Source: Mucilaginibacter xinganensis
Lineage (GTDB): Bacteria > Bacteroidota > Bacteroidia > Sphingobacteriales > Sphingobacteriaceae
Direction of reading: 5' to 3'
DNA length: 64,000 nt
Assembly: GCF_002257585.1 (NCBI RefSeq)
Contig: NZ_CP022743.1
Coordinates: 3,162,001-3,226,000 of the forward strand
In this document: positions 29,017-37,862 of the stretch, piece by piece
Position numbering within the stretch: position 1 is the first letter of the stretch
How the letters are laid out: each line of letters opens with the position of its first letter
The notes under the pieces: generated by a model
Told to the model about the DNA's origin: nothing
Seen by the model: the letters and a program-made list of their open reading frames with translations, nothing else
Databases searched by the model: none
Position numbers and translations under genes: made by a program

Positions 29017-29514
29017 TGTATTTATAAATTTATATTTTGTTATTAGTTACAAAAATACATGCCACAAATTAAGTTACTGTTTTTCAGTTATTTAAACCTA
29101 AAATAGCAGATCAGGGCGTACGCTTCTGTTACAGCAACTGTTCGGTTATGATACAATGCATTTTTTGTATTTACCAGTTGTATGCATACCGGGCGGCTGT
29201 TCAATTCGCCTGTTTTTATACAGGTTAGTTGGTTTACAGGCTATTACTGTTACATAGCAAATTGTAAAACCATCCATCCTGCCCAATTTGCAGGCATTAC
29301 CTGCTTTAGCATAAAAATTGATAAGAATTATTTATAATTAATTGTGGTGACTGCGCAACCTCCTGACCAGCTTAATTTCACTAATTAAATTAATAACCAT
29401 TGAACAATAAATGATAAATATAGTATTATTGGTAAATTAACCGGCATAGTTAGGCTGATAAGCAATAACAACCCGTTGTACACCAATGAACCAATAGATA
29501 ATTGAACTAAATAA
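29017..29514. promoter_or_regulatory. 498-bp divergent control region between adaptor and sigma-54 regulator
   Basis: There is no gene here. It contains several short palindromes suited to a dimeric regulator: GTATGCATAC (29180-29189), CCTGT-N6-ACAGG (29209-29224) and GCAGG-N5-CCTGC (29290-29304). The last two share the CAGG/CCTG half-site and lie about 190-290 bp from both start codons, a usual distance for enhancer sites of NtrC-type activators. Toward the adaptor gene TGGCATG-N5-TTGTA (about 29049-29064, minus strand) resembles a -24/-12 sigma-54 promoter, but its spacing is one base too long and it lacks the GC of the -12 element. The operator role is inference. Confidence 0.4.
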
Positions 29515-30870
29515 ATGATACTAAAAAAAGCTACCGTATTAATTGTTGATGATGACCCCGATGTGCTTACAGCGGTTAAATTGCTGCTCAAAACTGAGGC
29601 ACAGGAAATTATTACAGAAAAAAATCCGGAAAACCTTAACTGGCTGTTGCAGCGGAACCAGGTTGATTTGGTGTTATTGGATATGAATTTCAACAGCGCC
29701 ATTAATACCGGTAACGAAGGATTATACTGGTTGCGTAAAATAAAGGAATGGAAGCCTGCTGTTTGCGTTATTATGATAACCGCTTATGGCGATATCGACC
29801 TTGCAGTACGGTCTTTAAAAGAAGGCGCCAATGACTTTATTGTTAAACCATGGCATAACGAAAAGCTGATTGACACCATCAAGGATCTGCTTGATAAAAA
29901 AGAAGGGGTAAAAACCGTTAAATCATCAGCAAAAAGCACCGCCGGTGATACATCAATTTTAGGTGACTCGGATGTGATGCAGGACATCTTTTATAAGGTT
30001 AATAAAATAGCCCCTACTGATGCCAATATATTGTTACTGGGCGAAAATGGTACAGGTAAGGATTTGATGGCTAAGGCTATCCATGAGCGGTCACTACGGG
30101 CCGACAAGCCTTTTATTAAAGTGGATGTAGGCGCGCTGACGGATACTTTATTTGAAAGCGAACTTTTCGGGCATAAAAAGGGTGCCTACACTGATGCCCG
30201 CGAAGACAGGACGGGCAGGTTTGAGGATGCGCAGGGCGGAACGTTGTTTTTGGATGAAATTGGGAACATTTCGCTACAACAGCAGGCCAAGTTGTTAACC
30301 GTGCTGCAAAACCGGCAGGTTACCAGGTTGGGAACCAACAAAGCAGTTGATATTGACATCAGGCTGATCTGCGCAACTAACCTTCCTTTATCTGAACTGG
30401 CTAACGAGACCCGTTTCAGAAAAGATTTGATCTATCGCATTAATACCGTTGAGATTAACATGCCGCCATTGCGCAAACGCAATGACGATATTATTGTACT
30501 TGCCCGGCACTTCGCCAAACTTTATGCCGGTAAGTACCTGAAACCTGCCATGGATTTTGATGCGGCAGCTATGCAGAAATTAAAATCATACAATTACCCC
30601 GGTAACGTCAGGGAACTTCAATATACCATTGAGCGCGCCGTAATTATGGCGGATGACCAGCTGTTGAAACCTGATGACCTGATATTTTCTATATTGGAAA
30701 CCCCGGGCGAAACAGTGGTTGATGATGATAACATCCCGTTAAGCACGCTTGAAAAAAACGCCATTTTGCGCGTTATTGATAAGCACAATGGTAATATAAC
30801 ACGTGCAGCAAAAGAATTGGGTTTAACCCGTACGGCGCTGTATCGCAGACTTAGCAAATATGATATTTAA
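29515..30870 (+). CDS. Sigma-54-dependent response regulator (NtrC/AtoC family)
   Basis: 451 residues in three domains. The receiver (about 5-125) has the acidic pocket DDD12-14 and phospho-acceptor Asp56 (LLDMNF). The AAA+ domain has Walker A GENGTGKD (176-183), the sigma-54 contact loop GAYTDA (223-228) and Walker B GGTLFLDEIG (241-250). A Fis-type helix-turn-helix lies at the C-terminus (NITRAAKELGLTRTALYRRL). The contact loop is GAYTDA, not the textbook GAFTGA. The gene overlaps the sensor kinase gene by 11 bp and is divergent from the adaptor/ATPase/permease array, so it probably activates that array on an envelope signal. Confidence 0.95.
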   Translation: MILKKATVLIVDDDPDVLTAVKLLLKTEAQEIITEKNPENLNWLLQRNQVDLVLLDMNFNSAINTGNEGLYWLRKIKEWKPAVCVIMITAYGDIDLAVRSLKEGANDFIVKPWHNEKLIDTIKDLLDKKEGVKTVKSSAKSTAGDTSILGDSDVMQDIFYKVNKIAPTDANILLLGENGTGKDLMAKAIHERSLRADKPFIKVDVGALTDTLFESELFGHKKGAYTDAREDRTGRFEDAQGGTLFLDEIGNISLQQQAKLLTVLQNRQVTRLGTNKAVDIDIRLICATNLPLSELANETRFRKDLIYRINTVEINMPPLRKRNDDIIVLARHFAKLYAGKYLKPAMDFDAAAMQKLKSYNYPGNVRELQYTIERAVIMADDQLLKPDDLIFSILETPGETVVDDDNIPLSTLEKNAILRVIDKHNGNITRAAKELGLTRTALYRRLSKYDI

Positions 30871-32209
30871 CCGTTACGAATGGCGGCTGGTGCTCCGAGT
30901 TATAGTTATGTTTATAACCCTTACTGTAACCTCGGTGCTGGTAACAAGCGGGCAACCATTATTTTTGGTGATAACCCTGCCGCTTTGTGTTTACGAAGTA
31001 GTTGATTTGATAAAATTCCAGAAAAAGGCACAGGACGAGGTTAGCCAGTTTGTTGAGTCTATCCATTACCGGGATTTTTCACGCCATTTTGATGTTCGTA
31101 AAGCGCCAAACGAACTGAAGCCGCTGCGTAAAGGTTTTAATGATATTAACACAACATTTAAACTCATCAGCCGCGAACGGGAAACCCAGTACCATTACCT
31201 GCAAAAGATCCTCGAACTGGTTGATACGGGGATAATTTCTTACGAACAGGAAAGCGGCGAAACTGGCTGGATCAATGAAGCTTTTAAAAACCTGATCGGT
31301 GTTCCCTATCTTAAAACCATTCATTCACTTGAAAAACGCGAGGAGGTTTTATACGCTGAAATAGTTAAACTTAAACCCGGCGACAGCAAAATATTAACGA
31401 TCACCCGCAACCAGCAACTGGTGAAAATTTTGGTTACAGCCAGTGTAATGCGCAGTGAGGAGAAAATTTATAAACTGATTGCTTTTCAAAACGTTAGCGA
31501 AGCGTTGGATGAAACAGAATCAAAAGCCTGGCAGAAACTGCTGAATGTAATGACACACGAGATCATGAATTCAGTAGCGCCAATATCGTCACTGGCCGAT
31601 ACGCTGAAAAACCGTTTACAAAGCCCTGAAATAGCCAACAGCCCTGTAAGCAGCCAACTGGAAGATCTTGAGCTGGGTATTGATACCATTAAACGACGAA
31701 GCGAAGGGTTACTTAAATTTACAGAAAGCTACCGGAGCCTGAACAAGATAACCAAGCTTGATCTGACCAAGATCATGGTTAGGAATCTTTTTGAGTCGTT
31801 AAACCGGTTGATGCGCCCCACGCTTGAAAAGAAACATATTGAACTGGAAATCATATTACGGGATCCAGCCCTATCGATAGAAGCCGACTTGAACCTGCTT
31901 GAACAGGTACTGATCAACTTGCTGGTAAATGCCATTGAAGCTGTAAAAGACAGGGAACAGCCGTTACTAACGCTTTCAGCCGAACTGCTGGGAAATGGTA
32001 AAACGTTAGTGAAAGTTGCTGACAATGGCCTGGGCATGCCACCCGAACTACTGGACAAAATATTCATCCCGTTTTTTAGCACCCGTAAAACCGGCAGCGG
32101 AATTGGATTGAGCCTATGCAAACAGATCATGCTTTTACATAAGGGAAACATCCAGGTACAATCAACTGACGGGTTGGGGTCTACATTTATATTGCAGTTT
32201 AATCCGTAG
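30860..32209 (+). CDS. Sensor histidine kinase (NtrY-like), partner of the upstream regulator
   Basis: 449 residues. Two closely spaced membrane segments lie at about 11-30 and 33-50 with almost no periplasmic loop, so the signal is probably sensed in the membrane or by the cytoplasmic PAS-like part (about 110-215). The dimerisation/phosphoacceptor helix has His233 (VMTHEIMNSVAPIS). The ATPase domain shows the N box NLLVNAIEAV, the G1 box DNGLGMPPE and the G2 region FFSTRKTGSGIGLSL. The start overlaps the regulator gene by 11 bp, which indicates translational coupling and a dedicated pair. Confidence 0.94.
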   Translation: MIFNRYEWRLVLRVIVMFITLTVTSVLVTSGQPLFLVITLPLCVYEVVDLIKFQKKAQDEVSQFVESIHYRDFSRHFDVRKAPNELKPLRKGFNDINTTFKLISRERETQYHYLQKILELVDTGIISYEQESGETGWINEAFKNLIGVPYLKTIHSLEKREEVLYAEIVKLKPGDSKILTITRNQQLVKILVTASVMRSEEKIYKLIAFQNVSEALDETESKAWQKLLNVMTHEIMNSVAPISSLADTLKNRLQSPEIANSPVSSQLEDLELGIDTIKRRSEGLLKFTESYRSLNKITKLDLTKIMVRNLFESLNRLMRPTLEKKHIELEIILRDPALSIEADLNLLEQVLINLLVNAIEAVKDREQPLLTLSAELLGNGKTLVKVADNGLGMPPELLDKIFIPFFSTRKTGSGIGLSLCKQIMLLHKGNIQVQSTDGLGSTFILQFNP

Positions 32210-32236
32210 CGTTTTACTAATCTTCTTTGTCATAAA

Positions 32237-32770
32237 ATGAAAGTATCTAAAAGAATCTTAGCTATTTCAGGCAGTCTTCGTCAGGGCTCATCCAATTATA
32301 ATATCCTTCGATTATTTGAAAAGTTAGCACCGGGCAATATTGAATATTTTATTTACGACCAGCTTGTACAAATACCACCTTTTGATCCCAGTTTTGACAA
32401 TGAATCAGCAGCAGGCGCGGTTTTTGAACTGCGTAATTTAATTGAAAAAGCGGATGGGATTATCATCTGCACACCGGAATATGCTTTCGGCATACCAGGC
32501 CAGCTCAAAAATGCTTTGGACTGGACGGTATCAAGCGGATCATTTTCAGGTAAGCCCACAGCCCTAATTACGGCCTCAACAGGAGGAGAAAATGCCCATC
32601 CCGCGTTGTTAAAGGTTTTGGGCGCTTTAGATGCGGATCTTTCAGAAAGTACCACCCTGCTTATCTCTTTCATTCGTTCAAAAATGGATGCTTCAGGAAA
32701 CATCACTGACGCTGAGACAGCAGAAAAATTAAATGCGGTATTTGAAGCGCTTTTACTGCGTATTAAATAA
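32237..32770 (+). CDS. NAD(P)H-dependent FMN reductase family protein
   Basis: 177 residues, the usual length for flavodoxin-fold NADPH:FMN reductases (the ArsH/YieF/chromate-reductase type). The phosphate-binding loop SLRQGSSNYNILRLF lies at about 12-26, and the flavin/substrate loop TPEYAFGIPGQLKNALDW at about 76-93. It is expected to be a soluble cytoplasmic enzyme reducing FMN, quinones or metal oxyanions. It lies 27 bp after the kinase gene on the same strand, so it may be co-transcribed with it, or may belong with the flavin-related genes that follow. Confidence 0.88.
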   Translation: MKVSKRILAISGSLRQGSSNYNILRLFEKLAPGNIEYFIYDQLVQIPPFDPSFDNESAAGAVFELRNLIEKADGIIICTPEYAFGIPGQLKNALDWTVSSGSFSGKPTALITASTGGENAHPALLKVLGALDADLSESTTLLISFIRSKMDASGNITDAETAEKLNAVFEALLLRIK

Positions 32771-32915
32771 ATTAACATTCTTCATTAAACCTTGTTCAGG
32801 AATAAAAGTCTTCAATTCCAGTTTTCCTTCAAATTTCCATTGTATTTTTCCATCAATTAAGGTAACTATTAACGATTATTGTTTGAGAGCTAATTAAATA
32901 TTAACCCAGAAAAGA

Positions 32916-34433
32916 ATGAAATTTATTACTACGATAGTAACAGGATGCCTGGTATTTGTTTTGTGCAGCAGCGAAAACAAAAAACCCTCAAAAAACACGC
33001 AAGCCTTTGTTAATAATTATGAAAATGTACTGGGCACATCTCTGCAGGTCAAGGTATTTAGTTCGTCGGCAGGAAACGCAGCAATCGCTGAAACCACCGC
33101 TATGAATGAGATAGACCGCTTAGATAAAATACTTAGCGGATATAATCAACAAAGCGAATTTAGCAGATGGATGAAAACTACGGGAAAGCCGGTGGTTGTT
33201 TCACCCGAATTATTTGAGGTATTAAGCCTGTTTGATGAATGGCGTACGCGAACCGATGGCGCTTTGGATGCTTCGGCAGAGGTAATTGGTAAGTTGTGGA
33301 AAGTGTCTGCCAGTCATAACCAAATTCCAACAAAAGCAGAAATAGAACAAGCTGTTGCTTTGGTGAAGCAAACGCATTACAAACTGAATGCTGTTAACCA
33401 TACCGCCGAAAGATTGGACAACGCACCTTTAATGCTCAATTCTTTTGCAAAAAGTTTTATCATTAACAAGGCCTGTGATGCTGCGGTATCTTCGGGAAAA
33501 ATAGACGCTATTGTATTGAACATTGGTGGAGATATCGTGATAAAAGGTGATCATAAGGAACAGGTACAAATTAGCGACCCCAAAGCCGATGCAGAAAACG
33601 AGGCACCGATATCAACGGTAACGCTTAATGACAAAGCGATTGCCACAAGCGGAAACTACCGTCGCGGCGAAATGATCGATGGAAAATGGTATTCGCATAT
33701 TGTTGATCCGCGCACGGGTATGCCGGCTGACAACGTGATCAGCTCTACCGTTGTTGCGCCTAATGCAACTGATGCAGGAGCGCTTGCCACTGCATTCTCT
33801 GTTCTTACTCCATCGGAAAGTGCCAGGCTTGCGTCTGCCGTTCCCGGTACCGAATATCTTATCATCACCCGCAGCGGTGAACGCATTGAAAGCAAAGGCT
33901 GGAAAAATATAGAAACAAAGTCTGCGGATAAAGATGAGTCAAATAACAATAATCTGGTGTCAGCTGGTTCCACATGGGATCCGAATTATGAATTACTTAT
34001 AAACCTTGAATTGGCCGAAATACAGGGCTTTAGGGTACATCGTCCGTATGTAGCTGTTTGGGTAGTTGATAAAAACAAGAAACCTGTGCGCAGCATTGCA
34101 TTATGGTTTAATAAAACACGTTACCTTGATGATATGCATGCCTGGTACGATACTTATTACCAAACATTTATGGCAGAAAATAACAATATCAGTTCCACCT
34201 CCAGTGCAACCCGCTCTCCCGGAAAATACACACTAAAATGGGACGGTAAAGATGACAAGGGTAAATTAGTTAGCCAGGGAACTTACACCATCTTTATTGA
34301 GGCTGCGCGCGAACATGGCACCTACCAGTTAATGCAACAAGAAATGGATTTTAAAGGAAAGCCAAAGCAGGTTAATTTAAATGGGAACACCGAGATAGCT
34401 GCTGCGTCATTGGATTACCGTAAAAAACAATAA
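32916..34433 (+). CDS. ApbE (FAD:protein FMN transferase) fused to a DUF2271 domain
   Basis: 505 residues. A hydrophobic N-terminus with Cys16 (LVFVLCSS) may be a signal peptide or lipoprotein signal, though the lipobox is not canonical. Residues about 35-335 are ApbE-like: GTSLQVKVF, DGALDASAE, NIGGDIVIKG, the conserved HIVDPRTGMPA and the metal-site segment TDAGALATAFSVL. Residues about 345-500 match DUF2271 (LAEIQGFRVHRPYVAVWVVD, SPGKYTLKWDGKDDKG). ApbE attaches FMN covalently to Thr/Ser of exported redox proteins. The next gene starts one base after the stop, so the two are surely co-transcribed. I see no FMN-acceptor motif in either protein, so the acceptor may lie elsewhere. Confidence 0.9.
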   Translation: MKFITTIVTGCLVFVLCSSENKKPSKNTQAFVNNYENVLGTSLQVKVFSSSAGNAAIAETTAMNEIDRLDKILSGYNQQSEFSRWMKTTGKPVVVSPELFEVLSLFDEWRTRTDGALDASAEVIGKLWKVSASHNQIPTKAEIEQAVALVKQTHYKLNAVNHTAERLDNAPLMLNSFAKSFIINKACDAAVSSGKIDAIVLNIGGDIVIKGDHKEQVQISDPKADAENEAPISTVTLNDKAIATSGNYRRGEMIDGKWYSHIVDPRTGMPADNVISSTVVAPNATDAGALATAFSVLTPSESARLASAVPGTEYLIITRSGERIESKGWKNIETKSADKDESNNNNLVSAGSTWDPNYELLINLELAEIQGFRVHRPYVAVWVVDKNKKPVRSIALWFNKTRYLDDMHAWYDTYYQTFMAENNNISSTSSATRSPGKYTLKWDGKDDKGKLVSQGTYTIFIEAAREHGTYQLMQQEMDFKGKPKQVNLNGNTEIAAASLDYRKKQ

Positions 34434-35090
34434 ATGACGGAGCAAACAACCAATAGCAGCGCTCCCGACAAAAGGAGAGCAACAAAACACAATAAGAACG
34501 GGTGGAAAAAGCAAACTGCATCCTGGTCGCGCTGGCTGCACACTTATCTTTCAATGATCAGTTTTATTGTGGTGCTATTTTTTGCCGCTACCGGGTTTAC
34601 CCTTAACCATGCGGATTGGTTTAGCAATAAACCCGTTATAAAAAAATATACAGGTGTGCTTAACGCCAAATGGGTAAAAACAAAGGATACCGCGTCAGTA
34701 GATAAACTTGATATAGTTGAGTTTTTGCGCCGGACGAACGGTTTAAAAGGCTCAGTCAGCGATTTAAGAATTGAGAATAACGACGTATCTGTTTCATTTA
34801 ACGGGCCAGGCTACGCGGCTGATGTATTTATTGACCGGGATAATGGTGGTTATAAAATTACAGAAACCCGGCTTGGGCTGGTAGCCATCTTAAACGACCT
34901 GCACAAAGGCCGGGACACCGGGAAAGGCTGGAGCGTGACGATAGATTTAGTAGCGCTATTCATGATCTTAGTTTCGCTTACCGGGATAATCATGATGTGT
35001 TTCATCAAGAAAAAGCGATCAAACGGTTTGCTGTTAGGCGTACTTGGGTTTGTAGTGGTTTACCTGTTGTATATATTTTTAGTAAAGTAA
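34434..35090 (+). CDS. PepSY-associated (PepSY_TM-like) membrane protein
   Basis: 218 residues. A basic N-terminus precedes WSRWLHTYLSMISFIVVLFF (TM1, about 26-52, ending GFTLNHADWF), the usual entry helix of PepSY_TM proteins. A periplasmic domain of about 115 residues with a PepSY-like fold (VDKLDIVEFLRRTNG ... VFIDRDNGGYKITET) follows, then HKGRDTGKGWS and two closing membrane segments (about 165-187 and 195-216). The histidines near the TM1 entry and in LNDLHKG could bind heme. By genomic association it would pass electrons across the membrane to the ApbE-DUF2271 protein or its flavinylated target, possibly for ferric reduction. Start and stop of the pair nearly touch. Confidence 0.82.
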   Translation: MTEQTTNSSAPDKRRATKHNKNGWKKQTASWSRWLHTYLSMISFIVVLFFAATGFTLNHADWFSNKPVIKKYTGVLNAKWVKTKDTASVDKLDIVEFLRRTNGLKGSVSDLRIENNDVSVSFNGPGYAADVFIDRDNGGYKITETRLGLVAILNDLHKGRDTGKGWSVTIDLVALFMILVSLTGIIMMCFIKKKRSNGLLLGVLGFVVVYLLYIFLVK

Positions 35091-35152
35091 TCTCGTCTGA
35101 AGCCAGACTTTCTCAATTCCCCCTTACTGCCAATTTGACAAAAAAAACACTT

Positions 35153-35168
35153 TGGAACGAGCCTTGAT
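35153..35168 (+). promoter_or_regulatory. Candidate -24/-12 promoter upstream of htpG
   Basis: TTGGAACG-N4-TTGAT lies about 46-62 bp before the htpG start. The -24 half (TTGGAACG) and the 4-base spacer fit a sigma-54 promoter, but the -12 half has TTGA where TTGC is expected. It could instead belong to another sigma factor. Confidence 0.3.
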
Positions 35169-35213
35169 ATGTGCACGTTAGTTAAATACAACTAATTTAA
35201 ACAATAAAAGATT

Positions 35214-37097
35214 ATGCAAGAAAAAGGCACGATTTCGATCCATACCGAGAACATTTTCCCGATAATTAAGAAATTTCTATACTCTGATACCGAGATTTTT
35301 TTGCGGGAGCTGGTTTCAAATGCCATTGACGCTACTCAAAAAATAAAAAGATTAAGCTCACTGGGGCAATATAATGGCGAACTTGGCGATTTGCGCGTTG
35401 AAGTTTCATTTGATGAAAAAGCTAAAACCATCACCATTTCTGACAATGGCTTGGGTATGACCGCTGAAGAGATCAAAAAATACATTAACCAGATAGCTTT
35501 TTCAGGAGCCACAGAATTTGTTGAGAAATTTAAAGAAGCCAAAGATGCCAACGAGATCATCGGACGTTTTGGCCTGGGCTTTTACTCTGCATTTATGGTT
35601 GCTGACAGGGTTGAAATAGAAACCTTATCTTACCAGGAAGGCGCTGAACCTGCACATTGGACATGCGACGGCAGTACAGAGTTTGAAATTAGCGAAGGCA
35701 GCCTTGCAGAAAGAGGTACAGAAATAACCCTGCACATTAACAAAGATTCAGAAGAATTTTTAAGCCAGCAGCGCCTGCAGGAAATATTGGATAAGTATTG
35801 TAAGTTTTTACCGGTACCTATCAAATTCGGCACAAAAACCGAAACTGAAGATGATGGTGAGGATGAAGAAGGTAAACCAAAATACAAAACTATTGAGGTT
35901 GATAACATCATCAATGACACAAACCCGATCTGGACTAAAGCACCTGCAGATTTAAAAGACGAGGACTATCTTAACTTTTACAAGCAGCTTTATCCATTTT
36001 CAGAAGATCCTTTATTCTGGATCCATTTAAATGTTGATTATCCGTTTAACTTAACCGGTGTTCTTTATTTCCCAAAACTCAAAAACGATTTTGAGATTCA
36101 GAGAAATAAGATCAAATTGTTTTCCCGCCAGGTATTTATTACTGACGAAGTTAAAGATATCGTACCTGAATTTTTAATGCTGCTACATGGTGTTATCGAC
36201 TCACCGGATATCCCGTTAAATGTATCGCGTAGCTTTTTGCAGGCCGACAGCAGCGTTAAAAAGATCAACAGCTACATCACTAAAAAAGTAGCTGATAAAT
36301 TGGCAGAACTGTTTAAAGCTGACCGGAAAGCTTATGAAGAAAAATGGACCGACATTGGCCTGTTTGTAAAATACGGAATGGTTAGCGAAGAAAAGTTTTA
36401 TGATAAAGCAAAAGACTTTGTTCTGTTGAGCAACACCAAAAATGAAAACTTTACTTTAAGCGAGTATAAAGATAAGGTAACGCCAGAACAGACCGATAAA
36501 GACGGACAGCTGGTTTATATCTATACCAACGACCCCGCTAAGCAGGACGCGTTTATCCAGTCGGCCAATAAAAAGGGTTATGATATATTGCTAATGAACT
36601 CCCCTATAGACAATCATTTTATAGGCCAGTTAGAGCAGAAACTGGAGAAGACTTCATTTAAGCGTGTAGATGCGGATGTTGCCGATAAGTTGATTAAAAA
36701 GGAAGATGCTTTGGAGCATGTGCTTACTGAAGAACAAGCCACCAAAGTAAAAGGAATTTTCGACAAAGCGATAAACAAACCGGCTTATAAAGTGGAACTG
36801 GAAAGCCTGAACCCCGACGAATTGCCGGTAACAGTAACGATGGATGAGTTTATGCGCCGGATGAAGGAAATGGCAGCAATGGGCGGAGGAATGGGCTTTT
36901 ACGGAAGCATGCCTGACAATTACAAAGTAATTGTAAACGGTAACCATAAATTAATAAGCCGTATTTTGAACGAAGAAAACGAGGAAGTACAAAGCGCGCT
37001 TTCAAAACAAGCGTTTGATCTTGCTTTATTATCACAGGGATTATTGACCGGCGCTGAACTTACAGAATTTGTTAACCGTAGCGTTAACTTGATATAA
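35214..37097 (+). CDS. htpG: Molecular chaperone HtpG (Hsp90)
   Basis: 627 residues, normal for bacterial Hsp90. The N-terminal ATPase domain has the family start (IFPIIKKFLYSDTEIFLREL, VSNAIDATQKIKRL), DNGLGMT and GRFGLGFYSAFMVAD. The middle domain follows with its catalytic-loop region (LNVSRSFLQAD), and a dimerisation domain closes the protein. An acidic linker (ETEDDGEDEEGKPKYKTIE, about 218-236) separates the first two domains, as in Bacteroidota homologs. It folds and remodels client proteins in the cytoplasm. It is a single-gene transcript with its own terminator, unrelated in function to the flavin genes upstream. Confidence 0.98.
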   Translation: MQEKGTISIHTENIFPIIKKFLYSDTEIFLRELVSNAIDATQKIKRLSSLGQYNGELGDLRVEVSFDEKAKTITISDNGLGMTAEEIKKYINQIAFSGATEFVEKFKEAKDANEIIGRFGLGFYSAFMVADRVEIETLSYQEGAEPAHWTCDGSTEFEISEGSLAERGTEITLHINKDSEEFLSQQRLQEILDKYCKFLPVPIKFGTKTETEDDGEDEEGKPKYKTIEVDNIINDTNPIWTKAPADLKDEDYLNFYKQLYPFSEDPLFWIHLNVDYPFNLTGVLYFPKLKNDFEIQRNKIKLFSRQVFITDEVKDIVPEFLMLLHGVIDSPDIPLNVSRSFLQADSSVKKINSYITKKVADKLAELFKADRKAYEEKWTDIGLFVKYGMVSEEKFYDKAKDFVLLSNTKNENFTLSEYKDKVTPEQTDKDGQLVYIYTNDPAKQDAFIQSANKKGYDILLMNSPIDNHFIGQLEQKLEKTSFKRVDADVADKLIKKEDALEHVLTEEQATKVKGIFDKAINKPAYKVELESLNPDELPVTVTMDEFMRRMKEMAAMGGGMGFYGSMPDNYKVIVNGNHKLISRILNEENEEVQSALSKQAFDLALLSQGLLTGAELTEFVNRSVNLI

Positions 37098-37121
37098 TAT
37101 AAAGTTTCTTAAATAATCAGG

Positions 37122-37152
37122 AAAAGCTGCTCATTACTGAGCGGCTTTTTTT
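37122..37152 (+). terminator. Rho-independent terminator of htpG
   Basis: AGCTGCTC pairs with GAGCGGCT (one G-T wobble) around a 6-base loop, followed by a run of seven T. It lies about 28 bp past the htpG stop codon. Confidence 0.85.
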
Positions 37153-37270
37153 AATTTTATACATCCATATCAACTTAATCCGATTATTCGTTGAACATTT
37201 TTGTGGAATCAGCCAGCGCCTTGCATCTTATCCAATAGTTACATACACGTATTTACTTAAATAATAAAAG

Positions 37271-37789
37271 ATGAAAACATTAAAAAAATTAATGATCGTA
37301 TCGGCAATGATACTATCCTGTTGTCAGCTGGTAACAGCCCAAAACTCAAAAATTCAAAAAAAGGCAGCTAAAGCCGCGAAAGTGAAAGAAATGCTGGACG
37401 CGCAGAGCTATATTTTTAATGCAACCTACGTTATCCCGCAACGCGGAAACGCCAGGTCAATAACTTACGGATACGACGTAGTGGTTTCAAAAGACACGGT
37501 AACCGCCTATTTACCTTATTACGGGCGGGTGACCCTTGCTCCTGCTGATCCGAGCGACGGTGGCGTAAAATTCACCTCAACCAACTTTGATTATAAAAGT
37601 GAGCCTGCTAACAATGGCTATGATATTACGATAACCCCTAAAGACGGGAACACGCAGGGTTCAAAAGATGTCAGGTATTTACGTTTAAATGTGTCTTATA
37701 ATGGTTATGCATCGTTACAGGTTATAAGCAATAACCGCGACCCAATATCGTACAACGGCGAAATAGAAGAGCGAAAAATAAATAAATAA
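37271..37789 (+). CDS. DUF4251 secreted protein
   Basis: 172 residues. A signal sequence (MKTLKKLMIVSAMILSCCQ...) either ends at the AQ site near residue 24 or is processed as a lipoprotein at one of the two Cys residues. A short Lys/Ala-rich helix (KIQKKAAKAAKVKEML) precedes the DUF4251 beta-rich domain (YVIPQRGNARSITYGYDV, VTAYLPYYGRVTLAP, PIGFTS-like KFTSTNFDYK). The family is secreted, restricted mostly to Bacteroidota, and has no known function. It stands alone between two terminators. The stop codon lies in an AAAT microsatellite (37781-37799). Confidence 0.85.
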   Translation: MKTLKKLMIVSAMILSCCQLVTAQNSKIQKKAAKAAKVKEMLDAQSYIFNATYVIPQRGNARSITYGYDVVVSKDTVTAYLPYYGRVTLAPADPSDGGVKFTSTNFDYKSEPANNGYDITITPKDGNTQGSKDVRYLRLNVSYNGYASLQVISNNRDPISYNGEIEERKINK

Positions 37790-37809
37790 ATAAATAAAGG
37801 CTATAAATA

Positions 37810-37850
37810 TTGTAAGCGTTAAAATACTGAGCGTACTTTAACGCTTACAA
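37810..37850. terminator. Bidirectional terminator between the DUF4251 gene and bioB
   Basis: A perfect 14-bp inverted repeat TTGTAAGCGTTAAA / TTTAACGCTTACAA lies around a 13-base loop. It sits in the 73-bp gap between two convergent genes, 20 bp after one stop and 13 bp after the other. T-rich and A-rich flanks occur on both sides. Confidence 0.85.
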
Positions 37851-37862
37851 TTATAAAACCAT

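Noticed and set aside
29385..29702. Antisense 105-residue frame across the start of the response regulator gene
   Set aside because: It overlaps the receiver domain of a secure gene and has no recognisable protein features.
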